From NCBI RefSeq assembly GCF_023544465.1, contig NZ_JALPVL010000013.1:62001-126000 (forward strand): DNA of 64,000 bases, in the 5' to 3' direction. The stretch comes from Paractinoplanes maris. GTDB lineage: Bacteria; Actinomycetota; Actinomycetes; Mycobacteriales; Micromonosporaceae. The position numbers were made by a program, and so were the translations under genes. The notes under the pieces are model-generated. The model saw only the letters and a list, made by a program, of their open reading frames with translations, did no database searches and was not told where the DNA came from. Below are positions 50,178 through 57,982 of the stretch, piece after piece; positions within the stretch are counted from its first letter, which is position 1, and every line of letters begins with the position of its first letter.

Positions 50178-51053
50178 GTGATCACCGCATCCGCCGCCGG
50201 CACCTGGAAACTGGGCGATCAGACCGTCAACCGCATGGGCTTCGGCTCGATGCGGCTCACCGCGAATCCCGACCGCGGCACCGCGCTCCGCGTCCTCCGC
50301 AAAGCCGTGGAACTGGGCGTCAACCACATCGACACCGCCGCCTTTTATGTGACGCCCGGCGGCATCATCGACAGCGGCACCGGCCCGCGCCGATATGCCA
50401 CCGACCTGATCCGGGAGGCCCTTTTCCCGTACGGGAAAGATCTGCTCATCGCCACCAAGGTCGGCCCCGGTCTGTTGCCGTCGGGCGAGTGGGAGACCGC
50501 CGCCACTCCCGCCCGCCTGCGCGCCCAGGTGGAGGAGAACCTGAGCCGCCTCGGGGTGGACCGTCTCGACCTGGTCAACCTGCGACTGACCAGCCGCACC
50601 GCTCCCGTGGCAGCCCGATTCGAGGCGCTGGCCGCACTGCGCGACGAGGGCCTGATCCGCCACCTGGGCATCTCCAACGCCACCCTGGCCCAGGTCGACG
50701 AGGCTGCCGCGGTCGCCCCGGTCGCCTGCGTCCAGAACAGCTTCGCCGTGGACCTGCGCCGGGACACCGACCTGGTCCGCACCCTGACCGGGCGGGGCAT
50801 CGCCTTCGTCCCGTTCTTCGCCATCGCCGGCCCCGGCCGTGAGGACGGCGCCCCGGCGGCGGCCGGCCACGCCGTACGGGAAATCGCCGCGGCCCACGGC
50901 GTCACCGGCCACCAGGTCCGTCTGGCCTGGACACTCCACCAGGGCGAGAACGTCCTGGCCATCCCCGGCACCGGCGACGAGCAGCACCTGCTCGACAACA
51001 TCGCCGCCGGCGCCCTGCGCCTCACCGATGAAGATCTGGCTTTGTTGATTTGA
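50178..51053 (+). CDS. Aldo/keto reductase
   Basis: 291 residues from the GTG at 50178; GTG at 50169 or an ATG at 50142 are alternatives. TIM-barrel AKR motifs: NRMGFGSMRLT, ELGVNHIDTAAFY (catalytic Asp and Tyr), LIATKVGPGL (Lys), DRLDLVNLRL and IRHLGISNATLAQV, FVPFFAIAG. The usual catalytic His of the tetrad (LVHxH) is replaced by Asn (LVNLRL), as in several actinobacterial AKRs, so activity may be on less demanding carbonyls. Substrate unknown. Confidence 0.87.
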   Translation: MITASAAGTWKLGDQTVNRMGFGSMRLTANPDRGTALRVLRKAVELGVNHIDTAAFYVTPGGIIDSGTGPRRYATDLIREALFPYGKDLLIATKVGPGLLPSGEWETAATPARLRAQVEENLSRLGVDRLDLVNLRLTSRTAPVAARFEALAALRDEGLIRHLGISNATLAQVDEAAAVAPVACVQNSFAVDLRRDTDLVRTLTGRGIAFVPFFAIAGPGREDGAPAAAGHAVREIAAAHGVTGHQVRLAWTLHQGENVLAIPGTGDEQHLLDNIAAGALRLTDEDLALLI

Positions 51054-51301
51054 CCTGCACCCGCCATGAGCCAAGAACTCGGACGACATAGCGGTCAACC
51101 GTGAAGTTCACAAGCGAAACCGCGTGGTGCTTCTTGCAGATGTTGTCGCCGGCTGACTTGTTCGAGGTGAATCAAGTCTCGGTGACATTGTCACCTTTCT
51201 ATCTTTGAAGCTTCGGCGGCCACCAACTACGCTGCGTTTGAGGTTGCCCGGAGTGATCTGTTCCGCGCGGCGCGACCTCCGGACGGGCAGGGTGGCGCAC
51301 A

Positions 51302-52540
51302 ATGGCTGTTCATCAAATTCCGGATTGTGATCGCCTGAGTAGCGATCAATTGATGACCGGCGCCCGCGAACATCTGCGACCGCCTCGCGCGTGGGTGCAG
51401 GCGGTGACCCTGTCCTATTATATTGTTCCGTCCGGAGTGGCCGCTCTCATCAGCTGGCTGGTGTGGTGGCCAGGAATGCTGGTGGCAGCCGCCGCCCTCG
51501 GCGTCGGGCTCTGGAAGGACCAGCCGAGCACGTCACGGTATTTTGAGAGAGGCTACGAGGCGAAGGAACTCGGCGATCGGCGTAGGCGAGTCGAGCGTTG
51601 TCGGAGCCACGCCACCGAGCCTACGCAGGCCAACGGGATTCGATCCGGCATGTGGGTCTGTGACAAGAATGAATATGATGCTACGGAAAAGGCTTACAAG
51701 CGTAAGCATCCGAAATCCGTAGCGAGACCCCTGGCGGATTACCGGCTGGTCATCGCTCGCCTGCAAGTTGGCGGCAACACCCGTCGAGTCGCCTTCGCTG
51801 ACGGCGGCATCAAGGACTGGGATCCGCGTAGCAGGGTCTATTCCGTTCGGTTCGCTGTTCCGGTCGTGAGTGCGGACAGCGACCCCGATGAGTCTGCGGC
51901 CTTGAAGGTTCTCGTGGATGCCTTGGTTGCCGACCAGGATGGAACTCTGCTGACGAACGTGGCCGAGTCGTTCGGACCAATGCGTCGTCCGGTGATGCTT
52001 CGTGCGTTACGCGCTTGTCTGATGTGGGGGCTTGTCGACGTCAAGGGAAAGACATCGGTCGTCGATATCCTGCGAACCGCACCCGACGGATCCTTGCCTG
52101 AGACGTCGATGCTACGGCTGACGGATGCTGGTCGCGTTTGGCAACTTTGTAGCGACGAGAACAGGCGAGGCCGCGAGAGGAAGGCGAGCATGAGCGGGAA
52201 GTACGGGCCGAAGTCCAACTTCTACAAAGGCTCCAGTAACAACGTCAACTACGTGGAAGGCGATCTCATCGGCCAGACGACGAATTTTGCGCCTCGTCCG
52301 GCCGATGACGATGTCCTCAAGGCGCTGGATCGCCTCCTTCAGGCAGAGGATCTTCCCTGGGACGATCCGGAGCTGAAGCCTCTGCGGCAACTTATCGCGA
52401 AGGCCGTCGAGAGACGTGATACCCGTCAATCAGGCCTGCGTGAAGCGGTCGGTCAACTGTTGAAGCGCTGCGGCGGTGCCATCGCTCTCGGCGTTGCCGG
52501 CAACAGTGTTTACGACGTCCTCAAGGCCTTTGTCTCCTGA
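51302..52540 (+). CDS. Orphan membrane protein of unknown function (412 aa)
   Basis: 412 residues. About 25 residues in, a hydrophobic pair VTLSYYIVPSGVAALISWLVWWPGMLVAAAALGVGLW (two close helices, 35-70) anchors it. A cytoplasmic region follows with a possible winged-helix-like part (FGPMRRPVMLRALRACLMWGLVDVKGKTSVVD). Then comes the polar motif SNNVNYVEGDLIGQTTNF (about residue 315), and a C-terminal helical domain of about 85 residues ending in a hydrophobic stretch (GGAIALGVAGNSVYDVLKAFV). The polar motif resembles linkers found before C-terminal effector-type helical domains in other bacterial proteins. Base composition is less GC-rich than the neighbours and the upstream 248-bp leader is also, suggesting transfer. 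No family recognised. Its last 31 bp overlap the convergent MetF-like gene. Confidence 0.8.
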   Translation: MAVHQIPDCDRLSSDQLMTGAREHLRPPRAWVQAVTLSYYIVPSGVAALISWLVWWPGMLVAAAALGVGLWKDQPSTSRYFERGYEAKELGDRRRRVERCRSHATEPTQANGIRSGMWVCDKNEYDATEKAYKRKHPKSVARPLADYRLVIARLQVGGNTRRVAFADGGIKDWDPRSRVYSVRFAVPVVSADSDPDESAALKVLVDALVADQDGTLLTNVAESFGPMRRPVMLRALRACLMWGLVDVKGKTSVVDILRTAPDGSLPETSMLRLTDAGRVWQLCSDENRRGRERKASMSGKYGPKSNFYKGSSNNVNYVEGDLIGQTTNFAPRPADDDVLKALDRLLQAEDLPWDDPELKPLRQLIAKAVERRDTRQSGLREAVGQLLKRCGGAIALGVAGNSVYDVLKAFVS

Positions 52541-53496
52541 GCGTTGACGAAGACGTCGGCATCGGGCGGCGTGCGGATCAAGGCGGCGATCTCGCGGGCC
52601 AGTTCGGTCGAGGCCTCGATCTCGGCCTTGCGGATGGAGACGCTCTCGATGTTGAAGCCGTAGGGCTGGCCGAGGCGCTCGCAGAAGGCCTTCAGGTCGC
52701 GGGCCATGGCCAGGCACTCGCGGCGGGAATCGGCCAGCGGGTCGTCGGACTGGCGGAGCTCGGTGGCCAGCCAGGCGGGGACCTGGACGCCCAGCCAGGC
52801 GAGGAACTCGAGCGTCTTGGGGGAGCCGCACAGCGACAGGGTGAAGATCAGGGGACGGGGGCGGATGCCGGCCTCCTGGCAGGCGTAGAAGTAGTCGGAG
52901 GCCAGGTTCTTGCTCTCGTTCAGGTCGTAGACCACCTGCGAGATGAAGAAGCCGCAGCCGCGCTCCTGTTTGGTCAGCATGCGCAGGTGCTCGTCGCCGT
53001 GGCGGGCGTGGCGCTCGCCGATCACCACCGCGCCCAGTGGGAGTGACGGGCGGATGTCGTGGTGCAGTTGCTGGGCCCGCCGCAGGCTGGTCCGCACCGG
53101 CTTGCCGCCGGAGGAGGCGCCGACGAAGACGCCCAGCGTCGTCGACTCGTCGGCCGAGGTCAGCCAGCCGCTCAGTTCCGGTTCGGTGTACTTGCCGACG
53201 CAGCGGTAGATAATCGTCGGCTTGTCCCAGTCGCCCAGGTGGTCGGCGTGGAACGCGGCCGGGTCGAGGGTCGGCAGGTAGGGGAACGGGCGCTGGTCGG
53301 CGTTGCGGTCCGACTCGTCGTCGATGTCGTAGAGGATCAGGCCGTCGAGATCCAGGCCGGACAGCCGGCGCACGGTGATCTCGGCTATCTCCTTGACCCG
53401 CTCCGGAGCGGTGTTGCGGCGGGGCGGGGTGATGCTGAAGAGCATCACCCCGCTTGTCGCTTCGGCCAGCGTGGACTGCAGCGAGTTACGAGACAC
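52510..53496 (-). CDS. Methylenetetrahydrofolate reductase-like (MetF-family) protein
   Basis: 328 residues from a GTG. The start GVMLFSITPPRRNTAPERVKEIAE and the barrel segments LDGLILYDIDDES, GVFVGASSGGKPVRTSL, LGAVVIGERHARHGDEHLRM, GCGFFISQVVYDLN and RPLIFTLSLCGSPKTLEFLAWLGV resemble the MetF TIM barrel that binds FAD and folate. It is longer and more divergent than housekeeping MetF, so its substrate may differ. It overlaps the convergent orphan gene by 31 bp. Confidence 0.75.
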   Translation of the reverse strand: MSRNSLQSTLAEATSGVMLFSITPPRRNTAPERVKEIAEITVRRLSGLDLDGLILYDIDDESDRNADQRPFPYLPTLDPAAFHADHLGDWDKPTIIYRCVGKYTEPELSGWLTSADESTTLGVFVGASSGGKPVRTSLRRAQQLHHDIRPSLPLGAVVIGERHARHGDEHLRMLTKQERGCGFFISQVVYDLNESKNLASDYFYACQEAGIRPRPLIFTLSLCGSPKTLEFLAWLGVQVPAWLATELRQSDDPLADSRRECLAMARDLKAFCERLGQPYGFNIESVSIRKAEIEASTELAREIAALIRTPPDADVFVNAQETKALRTS

Positions 53497-53517
53497 GGTC
53501 CCAGCGTAGAGAACGAG

Positions 53518-54018
53518 CTAGGCGTGGTCGGCGCAGCAGGGGGTGGGATCCCGCGTTTCGAACGGCACCAGCGTGCCGCCCACGGCCGGCATCGTCACCA
53601 GGACGAGGTCGCCACCCCGATACTGCGGGCGGACGAAGTCGCGGGTGTCCAGCTTGAGCGCGGCGTCGGCCACCCCCGAGCCGAGCACCTCGACCCGGTC
53701 GATCGCGGTGGTGGCCAGCACCTCGGCCACGGTCAGCGTGCCGGTCAGTTCGGACGACCCGGGAAAGACGACCGCGCGGCCGAACCGGCCGGCCGCCGCC
53801 TCGTCGGCCGCCGCCCGCAGCTCGGCCGGCGTCCCGTCGAACGAGGAGCCGACCAGGCTGATCGCCACGTGCGGGAACGGCGACTTCACCAGGTGGGTGC
53901 AGGCCAGCGACGGAGCCGGCTCCAGCGAGAGGATCCAGTGGTCGGCGGCGCCGACCTCCCGATGCCCCAGCGAGACGCCGAGGCTCGGGAGGACGGCAAC
54001 CGAGCGGTACAGGGTCAC
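53518..54018 (-). CDS. Unknown protein coupled to a PHP-type hydrolase
   Basis: 166 residues from a GTG that overlaps the stop of the upstream gene (GTGA). It starts MTLYRSVAVLPSLGVSLGHREVGAADHWILSLEP and has a beta-rich middle (HVAISLVGSSFDGTPAELRAAADEAAAGRFGRAVVFPGS). It ends in PTPCCADHA, whose Cys pair and His might bind metal. No family recognised and no signal peptide seen. Coupling to the Tat-exported PHP protein argues for a shared role. Confidence 0.75.
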   Translation of the reverse strand: MTLYRSVAVLPSLGVSLGHREVGAADHWILSLEPAPSLACTHLVKSPFPHVAISLVGSSFDGTPAELRAAADEAAAGRFGRAVVFPGSSELTGTLTVAEVLATTAIDRVEVLGSGVADAALKLDTRDFVRPQYRGGDLVLVTMPAVGGTLVPFETRDPTPCCADHA

Positions 54019-55724
54019 TTGGGCAGAACCCAGATCGGGTTGGTGTAGAACCACAGGTCGCCCCACGGGTCGGCGTCGCCGACGACGTCCAGCCGGGGGC
54101 CGTACGCGTCGACCGAGGCGCCCATCAGGCCGGGCTGGGTGCGCTTGCCGTCGGTGCCTCGCACGCGCACGTAGAACGGCTTGTCGAGACGCCCGAGCGA
54201 GTAGGTGATCGACACCTTGCCCGAGGCCTGGGAGATCTCGAACGACTTGACCACCTTGGTGTCCGGGGCGGTGAAGGCGTCCTTGTCGGCGACCGGGCCG
54301 GTGACCGTGCCGACGATGACGTCGACCCGCTTGAGGACCGGGATGAACTGCGCCCAGTTCGGCACGTCCTGCAGGTCGATGTCGAGCGTGAGTTCGGTGG
54401 TGGTGCCGCGCTTGACGTGCACGACGCCGCCGAGCGGGGTGCCGGACGAGCCGCGGCGGTCGCCGGCCACCCGGACGCGAGCGTCCAGGCCCTTGATCAG
54501 GCGGCCGTGGTCGACCCAGACCCGGCCGGCGCGCAGGCCGTCCATGACCTGCTTGTAGCCCCACGAGGAGGCGCCGACCGCGGTCCGGCCGTAGAAGCCG
54601 GGCCAGAAGTCGCCTGCCGTGGTCAGCGTCTTGCCGGTGTAGACCGGGTCGTTGTACTTGCCGTTGACCTCGAAGTTGCTGTCCGGGCCCCGGTCCGACT
54701 GGTCCAGGTAGTTGACGTGCGAGTCCGAGTTGACCGTGATCCACCAGGCTTTGCCCTCGGCCAGCAGGCTGTCCCAGAGGCCGCCGACGGTGGCGGTCAT
54801 CCAGTCGAAGCCGCCCCAGGTGCGGTAGCTCTCCAGCGGGTAGCCCGCGAACGAGGCGGCCGACGGGTTGTTGTCGTAGTAGCCACGGGCGCCGCCGCGC
54901 CCGTTCGGGGCGGGGATGCCGGCGGCCTGGTGGCCGGGCGCACCCTCGAAGCCGACGGCGACGGTCGGGTCGGCGTCCCGCCAGTTGCGGATCTCGTGCG
55001 GCGAGTCGATGCCGCGGCGGGCCGGGTGGTTGGCGAAGAACAACGCGCCGTCCACTTTGCGCGCCTTGACCTGCGAGGCGAGGAACTTGATGCCGGCGAT
55101 CGCGGCGGCCTCGTTCTGCTCGGTGGTGTTGGTCGCGGGAAGCGCCGAGCCGTCGTAGTTCTGCTCGAACTTCTTGAGGACCTCGACCTCGTTCCGGCTC
55201 GGCGTCACGAAGACCGTCGCGTGCTCGGCGCCCGGGATGTTCCACTCCAGACCCTGGAACGTGAGCAGCTCGCGCAGCTCGTCGCGGGTGGCGCGGATGT
55301 CCGGGTTGACCTTGTCGACGCCGATCTTGGCGTGGGTGACGCTGCCGTGGTCGGTGATGACGACCCAGTCGAGGCCGAACGCGTGGCCGTGCCGGGCCTG
55401 GTCGATCACCCGGTACTGGGCGTCCGAGCTGTACTGGGTGTGGATGTGGTGGTCACCGGAGAGCCACTTGAAGCCGCCCTTCTCGGTGCCGCCGCCCGCC
55501 GGGCCGTGGCTGTGCGGCAGGCCCGCCGCCTGAGCGGCGGACGGGGTGGCCAGCACGGAAGCGGCCGCGCCGGCGCCGAGCAGGCCGGCGCCGCGCAGGA
55601 AGCCGCGCCGGGACACATCGGACGGCGACAGCTCGCTGTCCGGGATGCTCAGGTCCATCGCCGGAGCGAGATCGGTGCCCTGGTGCACGTCGTCGTGGTG
55701 GTGATGGTCGTGGCCGTGACCCAT
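54015..55724 (-). CDS. Tat-exported PHP/CehA-like metal-dependent hydrolase
   Basis: 569 residues. The N-terminus is His-rich (MGHGHDHHHHDDVHQG). A Tat signal SRRGFLRGAGLLGAGAAAS follows at about residues 38-56, unusually far from the start. The PHP-type catalytic domain has LSGDHHIHTQYSSD, WVVITDHGSVTHA and FQGLEWNIPGAEHATVF, plus FANHPARRG and VNSDSHVNY, supplying a polynuclear metal site as in CehA/McbA phosphoesterases. The C-terminal 150 residues are beta-rich. A phosphoester or carbamate may be the substrate. TGGGAGA precedes the ATG at 55724. Confidence 0.87.
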   Translation of the reverse strand: MGHGHDHHHHDDVHQGTDLAPAMDLSIPDSELSPSDVSRRGFLRGAGLLGAGAAASVLATPSAAQAAGLPHSHGPAGGGTEKGGFKWLSGDHHIHTQYSSDAQYRVIDQARHGHAFGLDWVVITDHGSVTHAKIGVDKVNPDIRATRDELRELLTFQGLEWNIPGAEHATVFVTPSRNEVEVLKKFEQNYDGSALPATNTTEQNEAAAIAGIKFLASQVKARKVDGALFFANHPARRGIDSPHEIRNWRDADPTVAVGFEGAPGHQAAGIPAPNGRGGARGYYDNNPSAASFAGYPLESYRTWGGFDWMTATVGGLWDSLLAEGKAWWITVNSDSHVNYLDQSDRGPDSNFEVNGKYNDPVYTGKTLTTAGDFWPGFYGRTAVGASSWGYKQVMDGLRAGRVWVDHGRLIKGLDARVRVAGDRRGSSGTPLGGVVHVKRGTTTELTLDIDLQDVPNWAQFIPVLKRVDVIVGTVTGPVADKDAFTAPDTKVVKSFEISQASGKVSITYSLGRLDKPFYVRVRGTDGKRTQPGLMGASVDAYGPRLDVVGDADPWGDLWFYTNPIWVLPK

Positions 55725-55874
55725 ATCAATGATCTCCCACTGATTGATGCATTCGTCGGCCCACATTCGCGGCGACAGATCAACGCATCGTGTCCTGAGC
55801 ATGACTTTCGTCAGTACGGGCGACTGCCGTTCGGGTCGGGTGGCGACGGCACCTGCGGTTCTACCGTCCGGCAC

Positions 55875-56585
55875 ATGTTGATAACCCTGGAGCAACTCAC
55901 CAAGAGGTTCGGCGCCACGCTCGCGGTCGACCGGCTCGATCTGGAAGTGCGGCCGGGCCGGGTCACCGGGTTTCTCGGGCCCAACGGCGCCGGCAAGTCG
56001 ACCACCCTGCGCATGATCCTGGGTCTGGACCGGCCCACCTCGGGGCGGGCGCTCCTCGATGGGCGGCCCTACTCCGCGTACGAGTGGCCGTTGCGCAAGG
56101 TCGGGGCGTTGCTCGAGGCCAAGGCGGCGCACCCGGGCCGTACGGGTCGCGACCACCTGCGGGCGATGGCCCGCAGCAACGGGATCGCGCCCGGGCGGGT
56201 CGACGAGGTCCTGGAGATGGCCGGCCTGGGTGGGGCGGCGCGCAAGCGGTCGGGAACCTATTCGCTGGGCATGGGGCAACGGCTCGGGATCGCCGGGGCG
56301 CTGCTGGGTGACCCGCCGGTGCTGATCCTCGACGAACCGGTGAACGGCCTCGACCCGGACGGCGTGCGCTGGATCCGCGGGCTCACCCGCGACCTGGCCG
56401 CCGAGGGGCGCACCGTGCTGGTCTCGAGTCACCTGCTCAGCGAGATGCAGGTGACCGCCGACCATCTGATCGTGATCGGCCACGGGCGGTTGCTGGCCGA
56501 CGCGCCCCTCGACCGGATCCTGGCCGGGCACGCCTCGCTGGAGGACGCCTACTACACGCTGACCGACGGGAGTGCGCTGCGATGA
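55875..56585 (+). CDS. ABC transporter ATP-binding protein (ABC-2 type exporter)
   Basis: 236 residues. Walker A GPNGAGKSTTLRMILGL, signature YSLGMGQRLGIAGALLG (LGMGQ instead of LSGGQ, usual in this subfamily), Walker B PPVLILDEPVNGLDPDG and switch His in LVSSHLLSEM. It drives the permease encoded next (ATGA overlap). The pair resembles lantibiotic/bacitracin-type exporters, and a two-component system is encoded right after, convergently. Confidence 0.92.
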   Translation: MLITLEQLTKRFGATLAVDRLDLEVRPGRVTGFLGPNGAGKSTTLRMILGLDRPTSGRALLDGRPYSAYEWPLRKVGALLEAKAAHPGRTGRDHLRAMARSNGIAPGRVDEVLEMAGLGGAARKRSGTYSLGMGQRLGIAGALLGDPPVLILDEPVNGLDPDGVRWIRGLTRDLAAEGRTVLVSSHLLSEMQVTADHLIVIGHGRLLADAPLDRILAGHASLEDAYYTLTDGSALR

Positions 56586-57337
56586 CCGTGCTGCGAGCGG
56601 CGATCGGCGCCGAGTGGATCAAGCTCTGGACGATTCGTACGGTGTGGTGGTCCCTGGTCGCCGCGCTCGTGCTCATGGCCGCGGGCGCCGGGCAGTACGC
56701 GCTCTATGCCGAGAACGGCGACCTCGACCCGGGCCTGTTCCGCGACGGCCTCGTGCCCGCCGGAAGCATCGCGGTGCTCGCCCTGAGCTTCGCGCAGCTG
56801 GCCTTCGTGGCGCTGGCCATGCTGGCCATGACCGGCGAGTATTCCACCGGCACCAGCCGCGCGACGCTGACCTGGATCCCGTCGCGGTTCCGGCTGCTGC
56901 TGGCCAAGAGCGCGGTCGTCGCGGCCGTCATATTCGTGGGCGGCACCGTCGCCGGGGTGGTCGGCGGGGTGGTCGCGTTCCCAGTGCTGGGTGATCTCGG
57001 CGACGCCGGCGGCATCGTCCCGACCGCGCTGAAGATCGGCGCGTATCTGGCCCTGCTGGGCGTGGTCGCGGTCGGACTGGGCGCGGCGCTGCGCGGCCCG
57101 GTGCTCACCCTGGTCGTGTTGCTCATGCTGGTCGTGGTGGTGCCACCGCTGCTGCAGGTGCCGGACATCGCCGTGCTCACCGCGATCGCCGACGGGCTGC
57201 CCGGCGTGGCCGGGAACCACTTCCTGCTGGGCGACACCGACCCGTACGCCCCGGGTCTCGGCCTGGTGATCGTGGCGGCCTGGGCGGTGGCGGCGTTCGC
57301 GGTGGGCTACCGCGAGCTCAACCGGCGCGACGCTTGA
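56582..57337 (+). CDS. ABC-2 type transporter permease
   Basis: 251 residues with six hydrophobic helices (WWSLVAALVLMAAGAGQYAL, LAFVALAMLAMTGEY, VVAAVIFVGGTVAGVVGGVV, AYLALLGVVAVGLGAAL, VLTLVVLLMLVVVVPPLLQV, LVIVAAWAVAAFAVGYREL). The motif TGEYSTGTSRATLTWIPSR after helix 2 is typical of the family. Its stop abuts that of the convergent response regulator with no bases between (TGATCA). Confidence 0.9.
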   Translation: MTVLRAAIGAEWIKLWTIRTVWWSLVAALVLMAAGAGQYALYAENGDLDPGLFRDGLVPAGSIAVLALSFAQLAFVALAMLAMTGEYSTGTSRATLTWIPSRFRLLLAKSAVVAAVIFVGGTVAGVVGGVVAFPVLGDLGDAGGIVPTALKIGAYLALLGVVAVGLGAALRGPVLTLVVLLMLVVVVPPLLQVPDIAVLTAIADGLPGVAGNHFLLGDTDPYAPGLGLVIVAAWAVAAFAVGYRELNRRDA

Positions 57338-57982
57338 TCAGAGCAGCCCGGCCTCGTAGGCGACGATCGCCGCCTGCACCCGATTGCGCACGCCGAGCCG
57401 GCTCAACAGACTGCTGACGTACGCCTTCACGGTGCCCTCGACGAGGAAGAGCCGCCGCCCGATCTCCGCATTGGACAGTCCCTCACCGACCAGGGCCAGC
57501 ACCTCGCGCTCCCGATCGGTGAGGGTGTCCACTCTCGACCGGGCGGCCGCGCCCGCGCCGAGGCGGGCCCCGGCCAGCTCGGTGATGACCCGGTGGGCCA
57601 CCCGCGGCGACAGGTAGGCCGCGCCCGCCGCGACGGCCCGGATCGCCGCGGTCAGCTCGCGCGGGTCGCTCGACTTGAGCAGGAAGCCCGCCGCGCCGGC
57701 CGCGATGGCCCGCACGATGTATTCGTCCTCGCCGAACGTGGTCAGCACGAGCACCCCGGTCTCCGGTGCGAGCCGGCGGATCTCCGCCGCGGCGGCCAGC
57801 CCGTCGCGGCGCGGCATCCGGATGTCGAGCAGCACGACCGCGGGCCGGTGCCGCCGCACCAGGTCGACGACCTCGATCCCGTCCGCGGCCTCACCGATCA
57901 CCTCGATGCCGGGGTCGTTGTCGAGGATCGCCCGGATGCCGGCCCGGATCATCGCCTCGTCATCGGCGATCAGCACCTTCAC
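57338..57982 (-). CDS. NarL/LuxR-type response regulator
   Basis: 214 residues from a GTG. Receiver domain with VLIADDEAMIRAGI, phospho-acceptor Asp53 in VVLLDIRMPRRDG, VLVLTTFGEDEYI and Lys in FLLKSSDPREL. C-terminal LuxR helix-turn-helix LTDREREVLALVGEGLSNAEIGRRLFLVEGTVKAYVSSLLSRLGV. It is coupled to the upstream kinase (GTGA). The adjacent ABC-2 exporter is the likely target. Confidence 0.93.
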   Translation of the reverse strand: MKVLIADDEAMIRAGIRAILDNDPGIEVIGEAADGIEVVDLVRRHRPAVVLLDIRMPRRDGLAAAAEIRRLAPETGVLVLTTFGEDEYIVRAIAAGAAGFLLKSSDPRELTAAIRAVAAGAAYLSPRVAHRVITELAGARLGAGAAARSRVDTLTDREREVLALVGEGLSNAEIGRRLFLVEGTVKAYVSSLLSRLGVRNRVQAAIVAYEAGLL

